Assembly (NCBI GenBank): GCA_001941045.1
Contig: MSHD01000053.1
Span: 20,224 to 84,223, forward strand
Source of the DNA: Lachnospiraceae bacterium Zagget2
Lineage (GTDB): Bacteria > Bacillota > Clostridia > Lachnospirales > Lachnospiraceae
DNA: 64,000 nt
Direction: 5' to 3'
A program made the translations under genes and the position numbers. The notes beneath the pieces were generated by a model, which was given only the letters and a program-made list of their open reading frames with translations, searched no databases and was not told where the DNA came from. Of this stretch, positions 55,770 to 63,336 are shown one piece after another (position 1 is the stretch's first letter; each line of letters opens with the position of its first letter).

Positions 55770-56920
55770 TCTTCTGCCTTTCTCCTCGGCGGCTTCGGCC
55801 CGAGAAACTGATAGTAATAGGTCTTCATCATGCCGTTGTAGACCTTGCGGTTTTTGTCCGCCTTGCGCCCGATATCGCGCTCCGCGTCCTCATAAGCCGT
55901 GATAAGATACATCGACCAGCTGTCAAGACTCCGAAAACGCTCACCAATCTCCCGGTACAGCGCCGGCAGCGCGCTCTTCTCCTCCAGCCGCTCACCATAG
56001 GGCGGGTTGCTGATGAGGAATCCATATTTTTTCGGGTGAGAAAGCTCACTCACGGGTCGCTGCTGGAAATGAATCAGATGCTCGACGCCCGCGTCCTGCG
56101 CGTTCTGCCGCGCCGCCCGGATGATCTCCCCGTCGATATCGTAGCCCTGAATATCCGTCTCCACTGTATCATCCACGAGATCATTCGCCTCGTCAACCGC
56201 GTCATACCAGTATTTCCGCTTCAGAAAATTGCTCCATTTCTCCGCGGTAAAACTTCGATTCATGCCCGGCGCGATATTCGCCGCCATCATGGCCGCTTCG
56301 ATCGGGAAAGTACCGCTGCCGCAGAAGGGATCCACCAGAATGCGATCCTTCTTCCACGGCGTCAGCATGATCAGAGCCGCGGCCAGCGTCTCCTTGATCG
56401 GCGCGCGGCTGACCATCGTGCGATAGCCCCTCTTGTGCAGCGAAAGGCCGCTCGTGTCGAGGCAGACAAGCGCTTCATCCTTCATGAACGAAATACGCAC
56501 CGGATACTCTGCTCCCGTCTCCGGAAACCACTCGAGCCCATAGATCGTCTTCAGACGCTCAACCATGGCCTTTTTGACAATCGACTGAATATCGGAAGGG
56601 CTGAACAGCTTACTCTTGATCGAGGAAGCCTTCGCGACCCAGAATTTTCCATCGGCGGGAATATAATCCTCCCACGGCAGCGCCTTTATTTTCTCAAAAA
56701 GCTCGTCGAAGGTGACGGCTCTTACTTTTCCTACTTTCAATAATACTCGTTCCGCGGTGCGCAGAAAAATATTTGCGCGGCACAGCGCGCGCTCATCTCC
56801 CGCAAAGGTAACTCTTCCGTCCTCCACTCCGGTGATCTCATATCCAAGATCTGTAATCTCTCTTTTCAGAACCGCCTCCAGCCCAAAATGACAGGGGGCG
56901 ACCAGTTCCATTCTGCTCAT
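55766..56920 (-). CDS. THUMP-domain 23S rRNA methyltransferase, RlmL-like
   Basis: A 384-aa class I methyltransferase. An N-terminal THUMP RNA-binding domain (about 40-155) precedes the catalytic domain with DPFCGSGTFPIEAAM and the NPPYGERL motif of guanine-N2 or adenine methyltransferases. RlmL/YpsC proteins methylate G2445 of 23S rRNA. GAGGAGAG precedes the ATG. It heads the RlmL-RdgB-YfcE string, each pair overlapping by ATGA. Confidence 0.93.
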   Translation of the reverse strand: MSRMELVAPCHFGLEAVLKREITDLGYEITGVEDGRVTFAGDERALCRANIFLRTAERVLLKVGKVRAVTFDELFEKIKALPWEDYIPADGKFWVAKASSIKSKLFSPSDIQSIVKKAMVERLKTIYGLEWFPETGAEYPVRISFMKDEALVCLDTSGLSLHKRGYRTMVSRAPIKETLAAALIMLTPWKKDRILVDPFCGSGTFPIEAAMMAANIAPGMNRSFTAEKWSNFLKRKYWYDAVDEANDLVDDTVETDIQGYDIDGEIIRAARQNAQDAGVEHLIHFQQRPVSELSHPKKYGFLISNPPYGERLEEKSALPALYREIGERFRSLDSWSMYLITAYEDAERDIGRKADKNRKVYNGMMKTYYYQFLGPKPPRRKAEE

Positions 56921-56980
56921 CTAAGCTCTCCTCGTCTTTCTCTTACGCACTCTTTATCTTAGCTTTTCCTCGAATTACTG

Positions 56981-57310
56981 TCAATCGTTTCCAGACAGAA
57001 AACTGCCCTCGAGATATTTCCCACGATATGCCCTGATCCCTCCGACCACCGAGATTGCCCGGTAGCCGTGCTCCTCCAGTTCACGCGCCGCCTGCATGCT
57101 GAGATTTCCTCTGTCGCAGTACAGAATCGGCACGGTCCCCCGAAGTCCCCGGATGCGCTGCAGCAGCATATCATATGGGATGCAGATCGCTCCGCGGATA
57201 TGTTTCTTCCGGTACTCTGAAGGTTCCCTGACATCCACCAGCAGATAATTCCGGTCAAACAGATAACGGTCTATTTCCTTCGCCGAGATTGTCTCCATGG
57301 ACTGCTCCAT
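56981..57310 (-). CDS. Rhodanese-domain protein
   Basis: A 109-aa single-domain rhodanese. The substrate loop begins LLVDVREPSEYRKKHI, and the catalytic cysteine lies in LYCDRGNLS. Such proteins carry persulfide sulfur between partners. The in-frame ATG at 57298 has GGAG six bases upstream and may be the actual start. It stands alone between two hairpins; no partner gene is adjacent. Confidence 0.92.
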   Translation of the reverse strand: MEQSMETISAKEIDRYLFDRNYLLVDVREPSEYRKKHIRGAICIPYDMLLQRIRGLRGTVPILYCDRGNLSMQAARELEEHGYRAISVVGGIRAYRGKYLEGSFLSGND

Positions 57311-57340
57311 TTTCTTCTTCTTTTGCTACTATTGTATGCG

Positions 57341-57370
57341 AAAAGGACGCGGCCTGCGCCGCGCCCTTTT
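57341..57370 (-). terminator. Terminator after the Ser/Asn-rich gene
   Basis: AAAAGG-CGCGGC pairs with GCCGCG-CCTTTT around a four-base loop, 10 nt past the stop of the 57380 gene. The T tail is short. Confidence 0.6.
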
Positions 57371-57379
57371 CCGGATCTC

Positions 57380-57568
57380 TTACTGGTTGCTGTTCTCCGC
57401 TTCGTTCTTGCCGGAGTTCGTGGAACTCTTGGAGCTGCTGTTCTTGCTCTTGCTGCTTCTGGACCTGGACTCGCTCGAAGAGCTGTAGTCGCTGCTGTAG
57501 CCGGAGCCGTCCGACGTATTGCCGGCATTGTTCGCGTTATTCGTGTTGCTCGCATTGTTGGAACTCAT
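57380..57568 (-). CDS. Ser/Asn-rich microprotein, possible spore protein
   Basis: A 62-aa protein made almost only of Ser, Asn, Lys, Glu, Gly, Thr and a few Tyr and Arg; starts MSSNNASNTNN and ends ENSNQ. No hydrophobic core or known domain is visible. Strong support for a real gene: AGGAGGT five bases before the ATG, a terminator after the stop, and a sigma-G-type promoter at 57604. The composition fits a disordered, DNA- or water-associated spore protein, but it lacks the alpha/beta SASP motifs. I do not recognise a family. Confidence 0.7.
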   Translation of the reverse strand: MSSNNASNTNNANNAGNTSDGSGYSSDYSSSSESRSRSSKSKNSSSKSSTNSGKNEAENSNQ

Positions 57569-57603
57569 GATATATTACCTCCTGTAATGAATGGTTACAG
57601 GGC

Positions 57604-57633
57604 TAGTATGGGATTTCTTCTCGAAAATTATGC
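57604..57633 (-). promoter_or_regulatory. Sigma-G-like promoter of the Ser/Asn-rich gene
   Basis: On the minus strand GCATA (57629-57633), exactly 18 bp, CATACTA (57604-57610), a full match to GHATR-18-CATNHTA of forespore sigma-G. A small CTGTAA/TTACAG hairpin follows right before the Shine-Dalgarno. Confidence 0.65.
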
Positions 57634-57641
57634 ATCCATGC

Positions 57642-57680
57642 AAAAAAGACCATTCACGGACTCTTCGTGAATGGTCTTTG
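57642..57680 (-). terminator. Terminator of the tRNA operon
   Basis: AAAGACCATTCACG pairs perfectly with CGTGAATGGTCTTT around a seven-base loop, followed on the minus strand by six Ts. It ends four bases past the tRNA-Arg gene. Confidence 0.85.
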
Positions 57681-57683
57681 CAG

Positions 57684-57757
<74 letters not shown>

Positions 57758-57807
57758 ATATTTTTTTGCCAGATCGTAGTATAACACACTACAAATGAAA
57801 TTTCAAG

Positions 57808-57893
57808 TGCCGGCGACCGGGATCGAACCGGTACGGGAGATTAGTCCCGCAGGATTTTAAGTCCTGTGCGTCTGCCAGTTCCGCCACGCCGGC
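57808..57893 (-). tRNA. tRNA-Leu (TAA)
   Basis: An 86-nt class II tRNA with the long variable arm. Acceptor GCCGGCG/CGCCGGC, anticodon loop with TAA inside AGGACTTAAAATCCT, variable-arm hairpin GCGGGAC/CTCCCGT region. CCA is not encoded. Confidence 0.96.
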
Positions 57894-57913
57894 CTTTTGC
57901 ACTTTTGTTTCAA

Positions 57914-57987
57914 CGACCCGGATGGGGTTCGAACCCACGACCTCCGCCGTGACAGGGCGGCGCTCTAACCAGCTGAGCTACCGGGCC
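57914..57987 (-). tRNA. tRNA-Asp (GTC)
   Basis: Acceptor GGCCCGG with CCGGGTC (one G-U pair), anticodon stem CCGCC/GGCGG, loop CTGTCAC giving GTC, T-loop GTTCGAACC. CCA is not encoded. Confidence 0.96.
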
Positions 57988-58010
57988 AAAAATAAAATAA
58001 CGAGGGAGAA

Positions 58011-58084
58011 TGGACCCACAGGGACTCGAACCCGGGACCATCCGGTTATGAGCCGGAAGCTCTAACCAACTGAGCTATGGGTCC
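58011..58084 (-). tRNA. tRNA with CAT anticodon (Met, or Ile2)
   Basis: Acceptor GGACCCA/TGGGTCC, anticodon stem CCGG/CCGG with loop CTCATAA. CAT can be elongator Met, initiator Met or lysidine-modified Ile. The absence of the three G-C pairs in the anticodon stem typical of initiators argues against fMet. Met versus Ile2 is not decided by eye. Confidence 0.85.
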
Positions 58085-58088
58085 ACAA

Positions 58089-58161
58089 AGCCGATGATCG
58101 GACTCGAACCGATAACCTGCTGATTACAAATCAGCTGCTCTGCCAATTGAGCCACATCGGC
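58089..58161 (-). tRNA. tRNA-Thr (TGT)
   Basis: Acceptor GCCGATG/CATCGGC, anticodon stem CTGAT/ATCAG, loop with TGT, T-loop GTTCGAGTC. CCA is not encoded. It starts four bases from the neighbouring CAT tRNA, so they are processed from a common precursor. Confidence 0.96.
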
Positions 58162-58182
58162 AAGGTTTCAAAACTGCTGTAA

Positions 58183-58254
58183 TGACTCCAAGGGGATTTG
58201 AACCCCTGTTACCGCCGTGAAAGGGCGGTGTCTTAACCGCTTGACCATGGAGCC
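58183..58254 (-). tRNA. tRNA-Glu (TTC)
   Basis: Acceptor GGCTCCA/TGGAGTC (one G-U pair), anticodon stem CCGCC/GGCGG with loop CTTTCAC giving TTC. It is the first tRNA of the array. Confidence 0.96.
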
Positions 58255-58301
58255 GGAATCTTTTTTTGCGTAAATATATGCCGTCGGCTTCCCGGCGACG
58301 G

Positions 58302-58329
58302 ATTATATGTTACCATGAATCTGCCGCAA
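58302..58329 (-). promoter_or_regulatory. Promoter of the tRNA array
   Basis: On the minus strand TTGCGG (58324-58329), 16 bp, TATAAT (58302-58307). It is followed by a CCGTCG/CGACGG hairpin (about 58281-58301) and then the tRNA-Glu gene. Confidence 0.6.
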
Positions 58330-58369
58330 ATGCAAGCATTTTTTACAAATCATTTCGACTGCAAAAGGC

Positions 58370-58391
58370 AGGCCATTCCGGCCTGCCTTCG
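58370..58391 (-). terminator. Terminator after the DUF4143 ATPase gene
   Basis: GGCAGGCC pairs with GGCCTGCC around ATTCC; on the minus strand a TTTT tail follows. It separates the ATPase gene from the tRNA array promoter. Confidence 0.75.
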
Positions 58392-58430
58392 CAATCCCGA
58401 GGATATGTACCAGCGTCAGCGTAAGGCCGA

Positions 58431-59822
58431 TCACCTCGGCGATGTACTTTTTGATGCGGAACAATACTTTTTCAGCATCCAGATGAGATACAGCGGCAGA
58501 CTGATTGTGTCCGTTTTTTCGACGGTGTTGTCTCCCACATTTTTCAGGGAAAATTTAAAACCAATTTCCGGGCTGTATTTTTTACAATACTCCCGATAAC
58601 TTTTTGCCCGCGTGTGAATCTGGGCTTTCGCCTCTACCGGAATGATTCTGTCCTCATATTCAAACAGAAAGTCCAGTTCTGCCGTGTTCCCGGAACGCCA
58701 GAAATAAGGGTGAATCTCCTGGCTTATCAGTTCCGTCAATACATAATTTCCCGTGAACGCTCCTTCAAAATTGCGATATAAATCAGAATCCTCCAGGATT
58801 GTCCGCCAGGAAACACCAGATTTTTTTCTTAAGAGGCCGACGTCCGACATATAAACCTTAAAATATGCCGCATCCGCCTGAAAGGCCAGGGGCAATTCCG
58901 CATTTGACACCAGCTCCAGTCGGTAGATCAGCCCCGCGTCTTTCAGCCATTCTAATGCGTCTTCCAGATCGTGCGATCTTTTTCCCGCCTTTACATGAGA
59001 GAAAATAAATTTATTGTTTTCCCTTGCCAGCTGCTTCGGTATGGAATCCCATATCCATCCCAGCTTAGGCACGTCCACAATCGGCGCATATTTTGCAAAA
59101 TCACCGACATAATCCTCCAGAATATCGCTTTGAATCTTATCGACGGCCTCAAAATTATGACTTTCCACCCACTTATTTACAGCCTCCGGCATACCTCCGA
59201 CAATATAATAATACTGCAGTTCCTTTTCCAGGCTCTTCGTATATAAGTCCGGCAGTTCACGGCGTAAATCGTATCTCTGAACTCCATCGTACAAAGTCTG
59301 GCCGCCATCCGCCCGCAGAAATTCTGAAAAACTTAATGGATACATGTGCAGCCGCTCCACTTTTCCAACGGGAAAAGAAATTCCATCTCTGCGAATGGAG
59401 ACGCCCAGCAGAGAGCCTGCACAGATAATGTGAAGCTCTCTTTTGTTTTCGCAAAAATATTTTAGCGAGGTAATTGCTCTCGGGCAGGCCTGTACCTCGT
59501 CGAAGATGACCAGAGTTTTTCCCGGCACAATCGGTTTCTGACGCAGAATATTGCCCAGCTCGTCAAGAATCCTTTCAACGTCAAAGTCGTACTCAAATAC
59601 AGAGGCCAGCCCCGTATTTCCCTCAAAATAAAAATAAGCTACGTCCTCAAAAAACTGCTCTCCAAACTGTTTGCATACATATGTTTTTCCGCATTGGCGA
59701 ACGCCTGTCAGCAATAAAGGCTTGCGATCCGGTGAATCTTTCCATTCAACCAGACGCTTCATAATATCTCTCTCCATATGATAGGAAACCTCGTCTATTT
59801 TTTCAAAGTTTAGCATGGTCAC
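58431..59822 (-). CDS. AAA-family ATPase with a C-terminal DUF4143 domain
   Basis: A 463-aa protein. Walker A is LLTGVRQCGKTYV and Walker B is LVIFDEVQACP; the DUF4143 part contains VGLLRKKSGVSW, FEGAFTGNYVLTEL, FWRSGNTAELDFLFEYEDRIIPVEAKA, a PD-(D/E)XK-like end. Start uncertain: GTG at 59822, or ATG at 59777 (MERDIMKRL) as in many relatives. The gene is clearly AT-richer than its surroundings. Families like this are often multi-copy in gut bacteria; the cellular role is not established. Confidence 0.88.
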   Translation of the reverse strand: MTMLNFEKIDEVSYHMERDIMKRLVEWKDSPDRKPLLLTGVRQCGKTYVCKQFGEQFFEDVAYFYFEGNTGLASVFEYDFDVERILDELGNILRQKPIVPGKTLVIFDEVQACPRAITSLKYFCENKRELHIICAGSLLGVSIRRDGISFPVGKVERLHMYPLSFSEFLRADGGQTLYDGVQRYDLRRELPDLYTKSLEKELQYYYIVGGMPEAVNKWVESHNFEAVDKIQSDILEDYVGDFAKYAPIVDVPKLGWIWDSIPKQLARENNKFIFSHVKAGKRSHDLEDALEWLKDAGLIYRLELVSNAELPLAFQADAAYFKVYMSDVGLLRKKSGVSWRTILEDSDLYRNFEGAFTGNYVLTELISQEIHPYFWRSGNTAELDFLFEYEDRIIPVEAKAQIHTRAKSYREYCKKYSPEIGFKFSLKNVGDNTVEKTDTISLPLYLIWMLKKYCSASKSTSPR

Positions 59823-60044
59823 ATAGGAAAGTCAATTGGATTTGCGTTTTTCATATGAATTTCGTATTTATTATCGCATTTATCATATATATTAAGGATT
59901 TCTGAAAATATTAAAAAGCGATCACTGATTTTCACAAAATCATCACCTTCCTTTCACAATTACTCCACGGTTCTTTCAGAAAGGTAAAATATAATTCTTT
60001 CAGGGGCAGGCGCGGGCGTCTGCCCTTGAAAGGAGGTCTTTTAT
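59823..60044. other. AT-rich intergenic region before the ABC genes
   Basis: A gap of about 220 nt without a gene. Its right end has a GGGCAG/CTGCCC hairpin (about 60004-60025) directly in front of the AGGAGGT of the 60045 gene, so it may influence translation. A TATAAT occurs near 59988, but I could not find a well-spaced -35. Confidence 0.4.
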
Positions 60045-61022
60045 TTGATAGAAGTGAAACATTTGACAAAGCGATACGGCGATCAGCTCGCTGTGTCTGA
60101 TCTGTCCTTTACAATCACACCGGGGCAGATCTATGGCTTTCTGGGGCCGAACGGCGCAGGGAAGACAACCACGATGAATATCATCACAGGTTGTCTGGCC
60201 GCAACCGCCGGTGACGTGATTGTCGGCGGCTACGACATTTTTGAGCAGCCGAAGGAAGCGAAGAAGCTGATCGGCTACCTGCCTGAGCTGCCGCCGCTCT
60301 ACATGGAGCAGACGGTGCTGGAATATCTGTATTTTGTGGCCAGAGCCAAGGGCCTGAGATCCGGAGAGGTTGACGAAGAGATCGACAAAGTCGTGGAGGA
60401 AACGCACATCGAGGATGTTGAGGAAAAGCTGATCAGACATCTCTCGAAGGGCTACCGGCAGCGGGTCGGCATCGCACAGGCGCTGCTGGGAAATCCGGAG
60501 ATCATCATTCTGGACGAACCGACCGTCGGCCTCGATCCGGCGCAGATCATTGAGATCCGGGAACTGATCAAAAAGCTCGGCGAAAAGCACACGGTAATCC
60601 TGAGTTCCCATATTCTCTCAGAAATTCAGGCCATCTGCGACATGGTGCTGATCATCCACAAGGGAAAGCTGGTCGCCTTTGACCGGCCGGAGAACCTGGG
60701 GCAGGCTTTATCCGCCGGGAATACGATCGAGATCTGTGCTGAGACAAGCGCGGAGGAACTGCGTGAGCTCCTGCAGCCTGTAGGAAAAATAAGCAGTATT
60801 GACGTGACGGAGGAGACGGAAGAAGGCTGCAGCGCCGTCCTGAATGTGAGCGAAGAAGACCCGGGCGAAATCTGCCGGGAGGTTTTTCTGGCCTTTGCCC
60901 GGAATGAGAAGGTTCTGCGCAAGCTGAATCCAATTCATGCGACGCTGGAGGATATCTTTATGGAAATGACAGGCGCTGCACCGGAAGATGTAAGCGCCAA
61001 AGAGGAGGTGGAGAACGCATGA
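60045..61022 (+). CDS. ABC transporter ATPase, GldA-like
   Basis: A 325-aa ATPase starting at TTG with AGGAGGT eight bases upstream. Walker A GPNGAGKTT, signature LSKGYRQRVGIAQAL, Walker B IIILDEPTVGLDP. The C-terminal 85 residues extend beyond the nucleotide-binding domain as in GldA/CcmA-like exporters. It begins a four-gene string in which each gene overlaps the next by ATGA. Confidence 0.94.
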   Translation: MIEVKHLTKRYGDQLAVSDLSFTITPGQIYGFLGPNGAGKTTTMNIITGCLAATAGDVIVGGYDIFEQPKEAKKLIGYLPELPPLYMEQTVLEYLYFVARAKGLRSGEVDEEIDKVVEETHIEDVEEKLIRHLSKGYRQRVGIAQALLGNPEIIILDEPTVGLDPAQIIEIRELIKKLGEKHTVILSSHILSEIQAICDMVLIIHKGKLVAFDRPENLGQALSAGNTIEICAETSAEELRELLQPVGKISSIDVTEETEEGCSAVLNVSEEDPGEICREVFLAFARNEKVLRKLNPIHATLEDIFMEMTGAAPEDVSAKEEVENA

Positions 61023-61885
61023 TCGCTGTCCTGGAACATGAACTTTCTCTTTACTATCACAGCATGAAGGCTTACGTTTTCGGCGCCTTTCTGCTGGTAT
61101 TTACCGGCATTGGCGCGCTTCTCTATAATATCAACGCTTCAGTCGCCAATTTTGAGTATGTGCTGAGTTTTATTTCCATCATTTTCATCATCCTGATACC
61201 GATCCTGACCATGCGGATCATGGCGGAGGAACGGAGCCAGAAAACGGATCAGCTCTTATTTTCCCTGCCGATCTCGACGACAGAGATCGTGATCGGTAAA
61301 TTTCTTTCCATGGTAATTGTATTTGCCATTCCGGTTATCATTATCAGCTTTTACCCGCTGATCTTCGCCCAGTTTGGAGAGGTCTATCTGCCCACCTCCT
61401 ATGGGTCGATTTTCGCGTTCTTCCTGCTCGGGCTTGCGCTGATGAGTATCGGGATGTTTATCAGCTGCCTGACGGAGTCCCAGAGTATGGCGGTCGGCGT
61501 CTGTATCGTGGTGATGCTGTTCCTGTATTTCTGCGACTCACTGGCGGATTATGTGTCTTCCACGACGGTCGGCTCCATCATCGCTATCGCGGTGGTGTTT
61601 TTGATTCTCTCCATGCTCGTCCGTCACCTGACGAAATCGGATCTCGCCGGTATCCTGGTGGCAGTGATTCTGATCGCGGCGGCTGTGGCCGTGTATCTGC
61701 ACGACCCGACCTCACTGGAGGGACTTCTACCGAATGTGATGGCGCAGATCAGTCTGTTTACGCGTTTTGAGACTTTTGTGGACGGCGTGTTCGACCTGAC
61801 GGCGGTGGTCTACGATCTCAGCGTGATCACCTTTTTCCTGTTCCTCTGTGTGCAGACTCTGGAGAATCGGAGGTACAACGGATGA
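61019..61885 (+). CDS. ABC-2 permease of the GldF type
   Basis: A 288-aa membrane protein with six to seven spans, starting MIAVLEHELSLYYHSMKAYVFGAFLLVF. MRIMAEERSQKTDQLLFSLPIST is typical of GldF/NosY-like ABC-2 permeases. The start codon overlaps the stop of the ATPase gene, which suggests translational coupling. The transported compound is not known. Confidence 0.9.
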   Translation: MIAVLEHELSLYYHSMKAYVFGAFLLVFTGIGALLYNINASVANFEYVLSFISIIFIILIPILTMRIMAEERSQKTDQLLFSLPISTTEIVIGKFLSMVIVFAIPVIIISFYPLIFAQFGEVYLPTSYGSIFAFFLLGLALMSIGMFISCLTESQSMAVGVCIVVMLFLYFCDSLADYVSSTTVGSIIAIAVVFLILSMLVRHLTKSDLAGILVAVILIAAAVAVYLHDPTSLEGLLPNVMAQISLFTRFETFVDGVFDLTAVVYDLSVITFFLFLCVQTLENRRYNG

Positions 61886-63336
61886 GAAATCTGAAAACTT
61901 CTTTTTGTGAAAAAAGAGAGGCGCTAAACACGCGCGCGGCGAAGGTCGGCGGCTACAGCTTTGTCATGAGCGCCCTGGTGCTCGCGATTCTGATTGTTCT
62001 GAACATTGTAGTATCTTCCCTGCCGAGCACCTGGACCCACTATGATATCTCGGCGGCGCAGCTCTATTCTGTCACTTCTTCTACGAAAGCTGAGGTGCAG
62101 GCACTCACCGACGAAATCACGATTTACTGGATCGTCCAGAACGGGGAGGAGGATTCGGTGATCGAAAAGCTGCTGGATGTGTACGACTCCCTGAGCGGCA
62201 ATATCACCGTTGAAAAAATCAACCCGGACGTCTATCCGACCTTTGCGGAACAATATACGGATGAAACCGTGGTGAACAACGCGCTGATCGTGGAAAGCGG
62301 CGAGCGTTCCCGCTATATTTCCTACGACGACATGTATGAGGCCGATTACACCAACTATTACACCAGCGGCTCCGCGGCCTACTCCTTCGACGGCGAGGGC
62401 GAGATCACGACGGCGATCGACTACGTGACGAGGGAAGAGCTGCCGATCCTCTATACGTTGACCGGCCATGGGGAGGCGGAGCTCTCGGACAGCTTTGCGG
62501 AGAGCATCGAGAAGCAGAATATTGAGACGGAGGAATTCTCTCTCCTGACCGTGGATGAAATCCCCGAGGATGCGGACGCGATCCTGATCAACGCGCCCAC
62601 AAGCGATATCTCGGAGGAGGAAGCGGATATGCTGATCGAGTATCTGGACGGCGGCGGCAGGCTCTTCGTACTCTCCGGTCCGCAGGAGGACGACGAGATG
62701 TCGAATCTGCACGTTGTTCTGGAACACTATGGGGTGAGCGTGGAGGAAGGCATCGTCGTGGAGGGAAGCCGCGACAACTACGCTTTTGATTATCCCTATA
62801 TTCTCCTGCCAGAGCTGGGCGACTCGGACATCACCTCCGAGCTGTCGGAAAATAATAACTATGTCATCATCTCAATCGCGCAGGGGCTGACGATCAACGA
62901 GACGTCGGACGATGTCACGGTCACCTCTCTGCTCGACACGTCGGTGGAATCCTTCTCCAAGGTGGCGGGATACAGCCTGACCACCTATGATATGGAGGAC
63001 GGCGATATCGCCGGGCCGTTCTCCGTCGCGGTCTCCGTGGAGGACTCGGAAAGCGGCGGCATGCTGGTCTACATCAGCTCAGATGAAATGATGGAGGAGA
63101 CCTACATCGCCTACTCCTCCGGGGCGAACTCCGATTTTGTCATGAACGCCGTTCCCTGGCTGATCGGCGAGACAGATGCCATCTCGATCCGCAGCAAGTC
63201 GATGAGCTATAATTATCTGACGATCTCATCGGCGCAGGCGGGACTGATCAAGATGTTCCTGATCGGCGTGATTCCGTTGATTTATCTGGTCTTCGGACTG
63301 GAAGAAATGTTCAGAAGGAGGAGAGAGCATACATGA
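61882..63336 (+). CDS. GldG-family ABC-associated protein
   Basis: A 484-aa protein with an N-terminal membrane span (about 28-48), a large extracellular region with the GldG/DUF4350-type motif TLTGHGEAELSDSF and DADAILINAPTSDISEEEADML, and a final membrane span (about 450-470). In Bacteroidetes gliding, GldG works with GldA and GldF; in Firmicutes the function is unknown. It overlaps both neighbours by ATGA. Confidence 0.85.
   Translation: MRNLKTSFCEKREALNTRAAKVGGYSFVMSALVLAILIVLNIVVSSLPSTWTHYDISAAQLYSVTSSTKAEVQALTDEITIYWIVQNGEEDSVIEKLLDVYDSLSGNITVEKINPDVYPTFAEQYTDETVVNNALIVESGERSRYISYDDMYEADYTNYYTSGSAAYSFDGEGEITTAIDYVTREELPILYTLTGHGEAELSDSFAESIEKQNIETEEFSLLTVDEIPEDADAILINAPTSDISEEEADMLIEYLDGGGRLFVLSGPQEDDEMSNLHVVLEHYGVSVEEGIVVEGSRDNYAFDYPYILLPELGDSDITSELSENNNYVIISIAQGLTINETSDDVTVTSLLDTSVESFSKVAGYSLTTYDMEDGDIAGPFSVAVSVEDSESGGMLVYISSDEMMEETYIAYSSGANSDFVMNAVPWLIGETDAISIRSKSMSYNYLTISSAQAGLIKMFLIGVIPLIYLVFGLEEMFRRRREHT

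Noticed and set aside
58315-58599. 94-aa plus-strand frame near the tRNA array
   Set aside because: It crosses the terminator hairpin and the 3' end of the DUF4143 gene on the other strand, with no Shine-Dalgarno.
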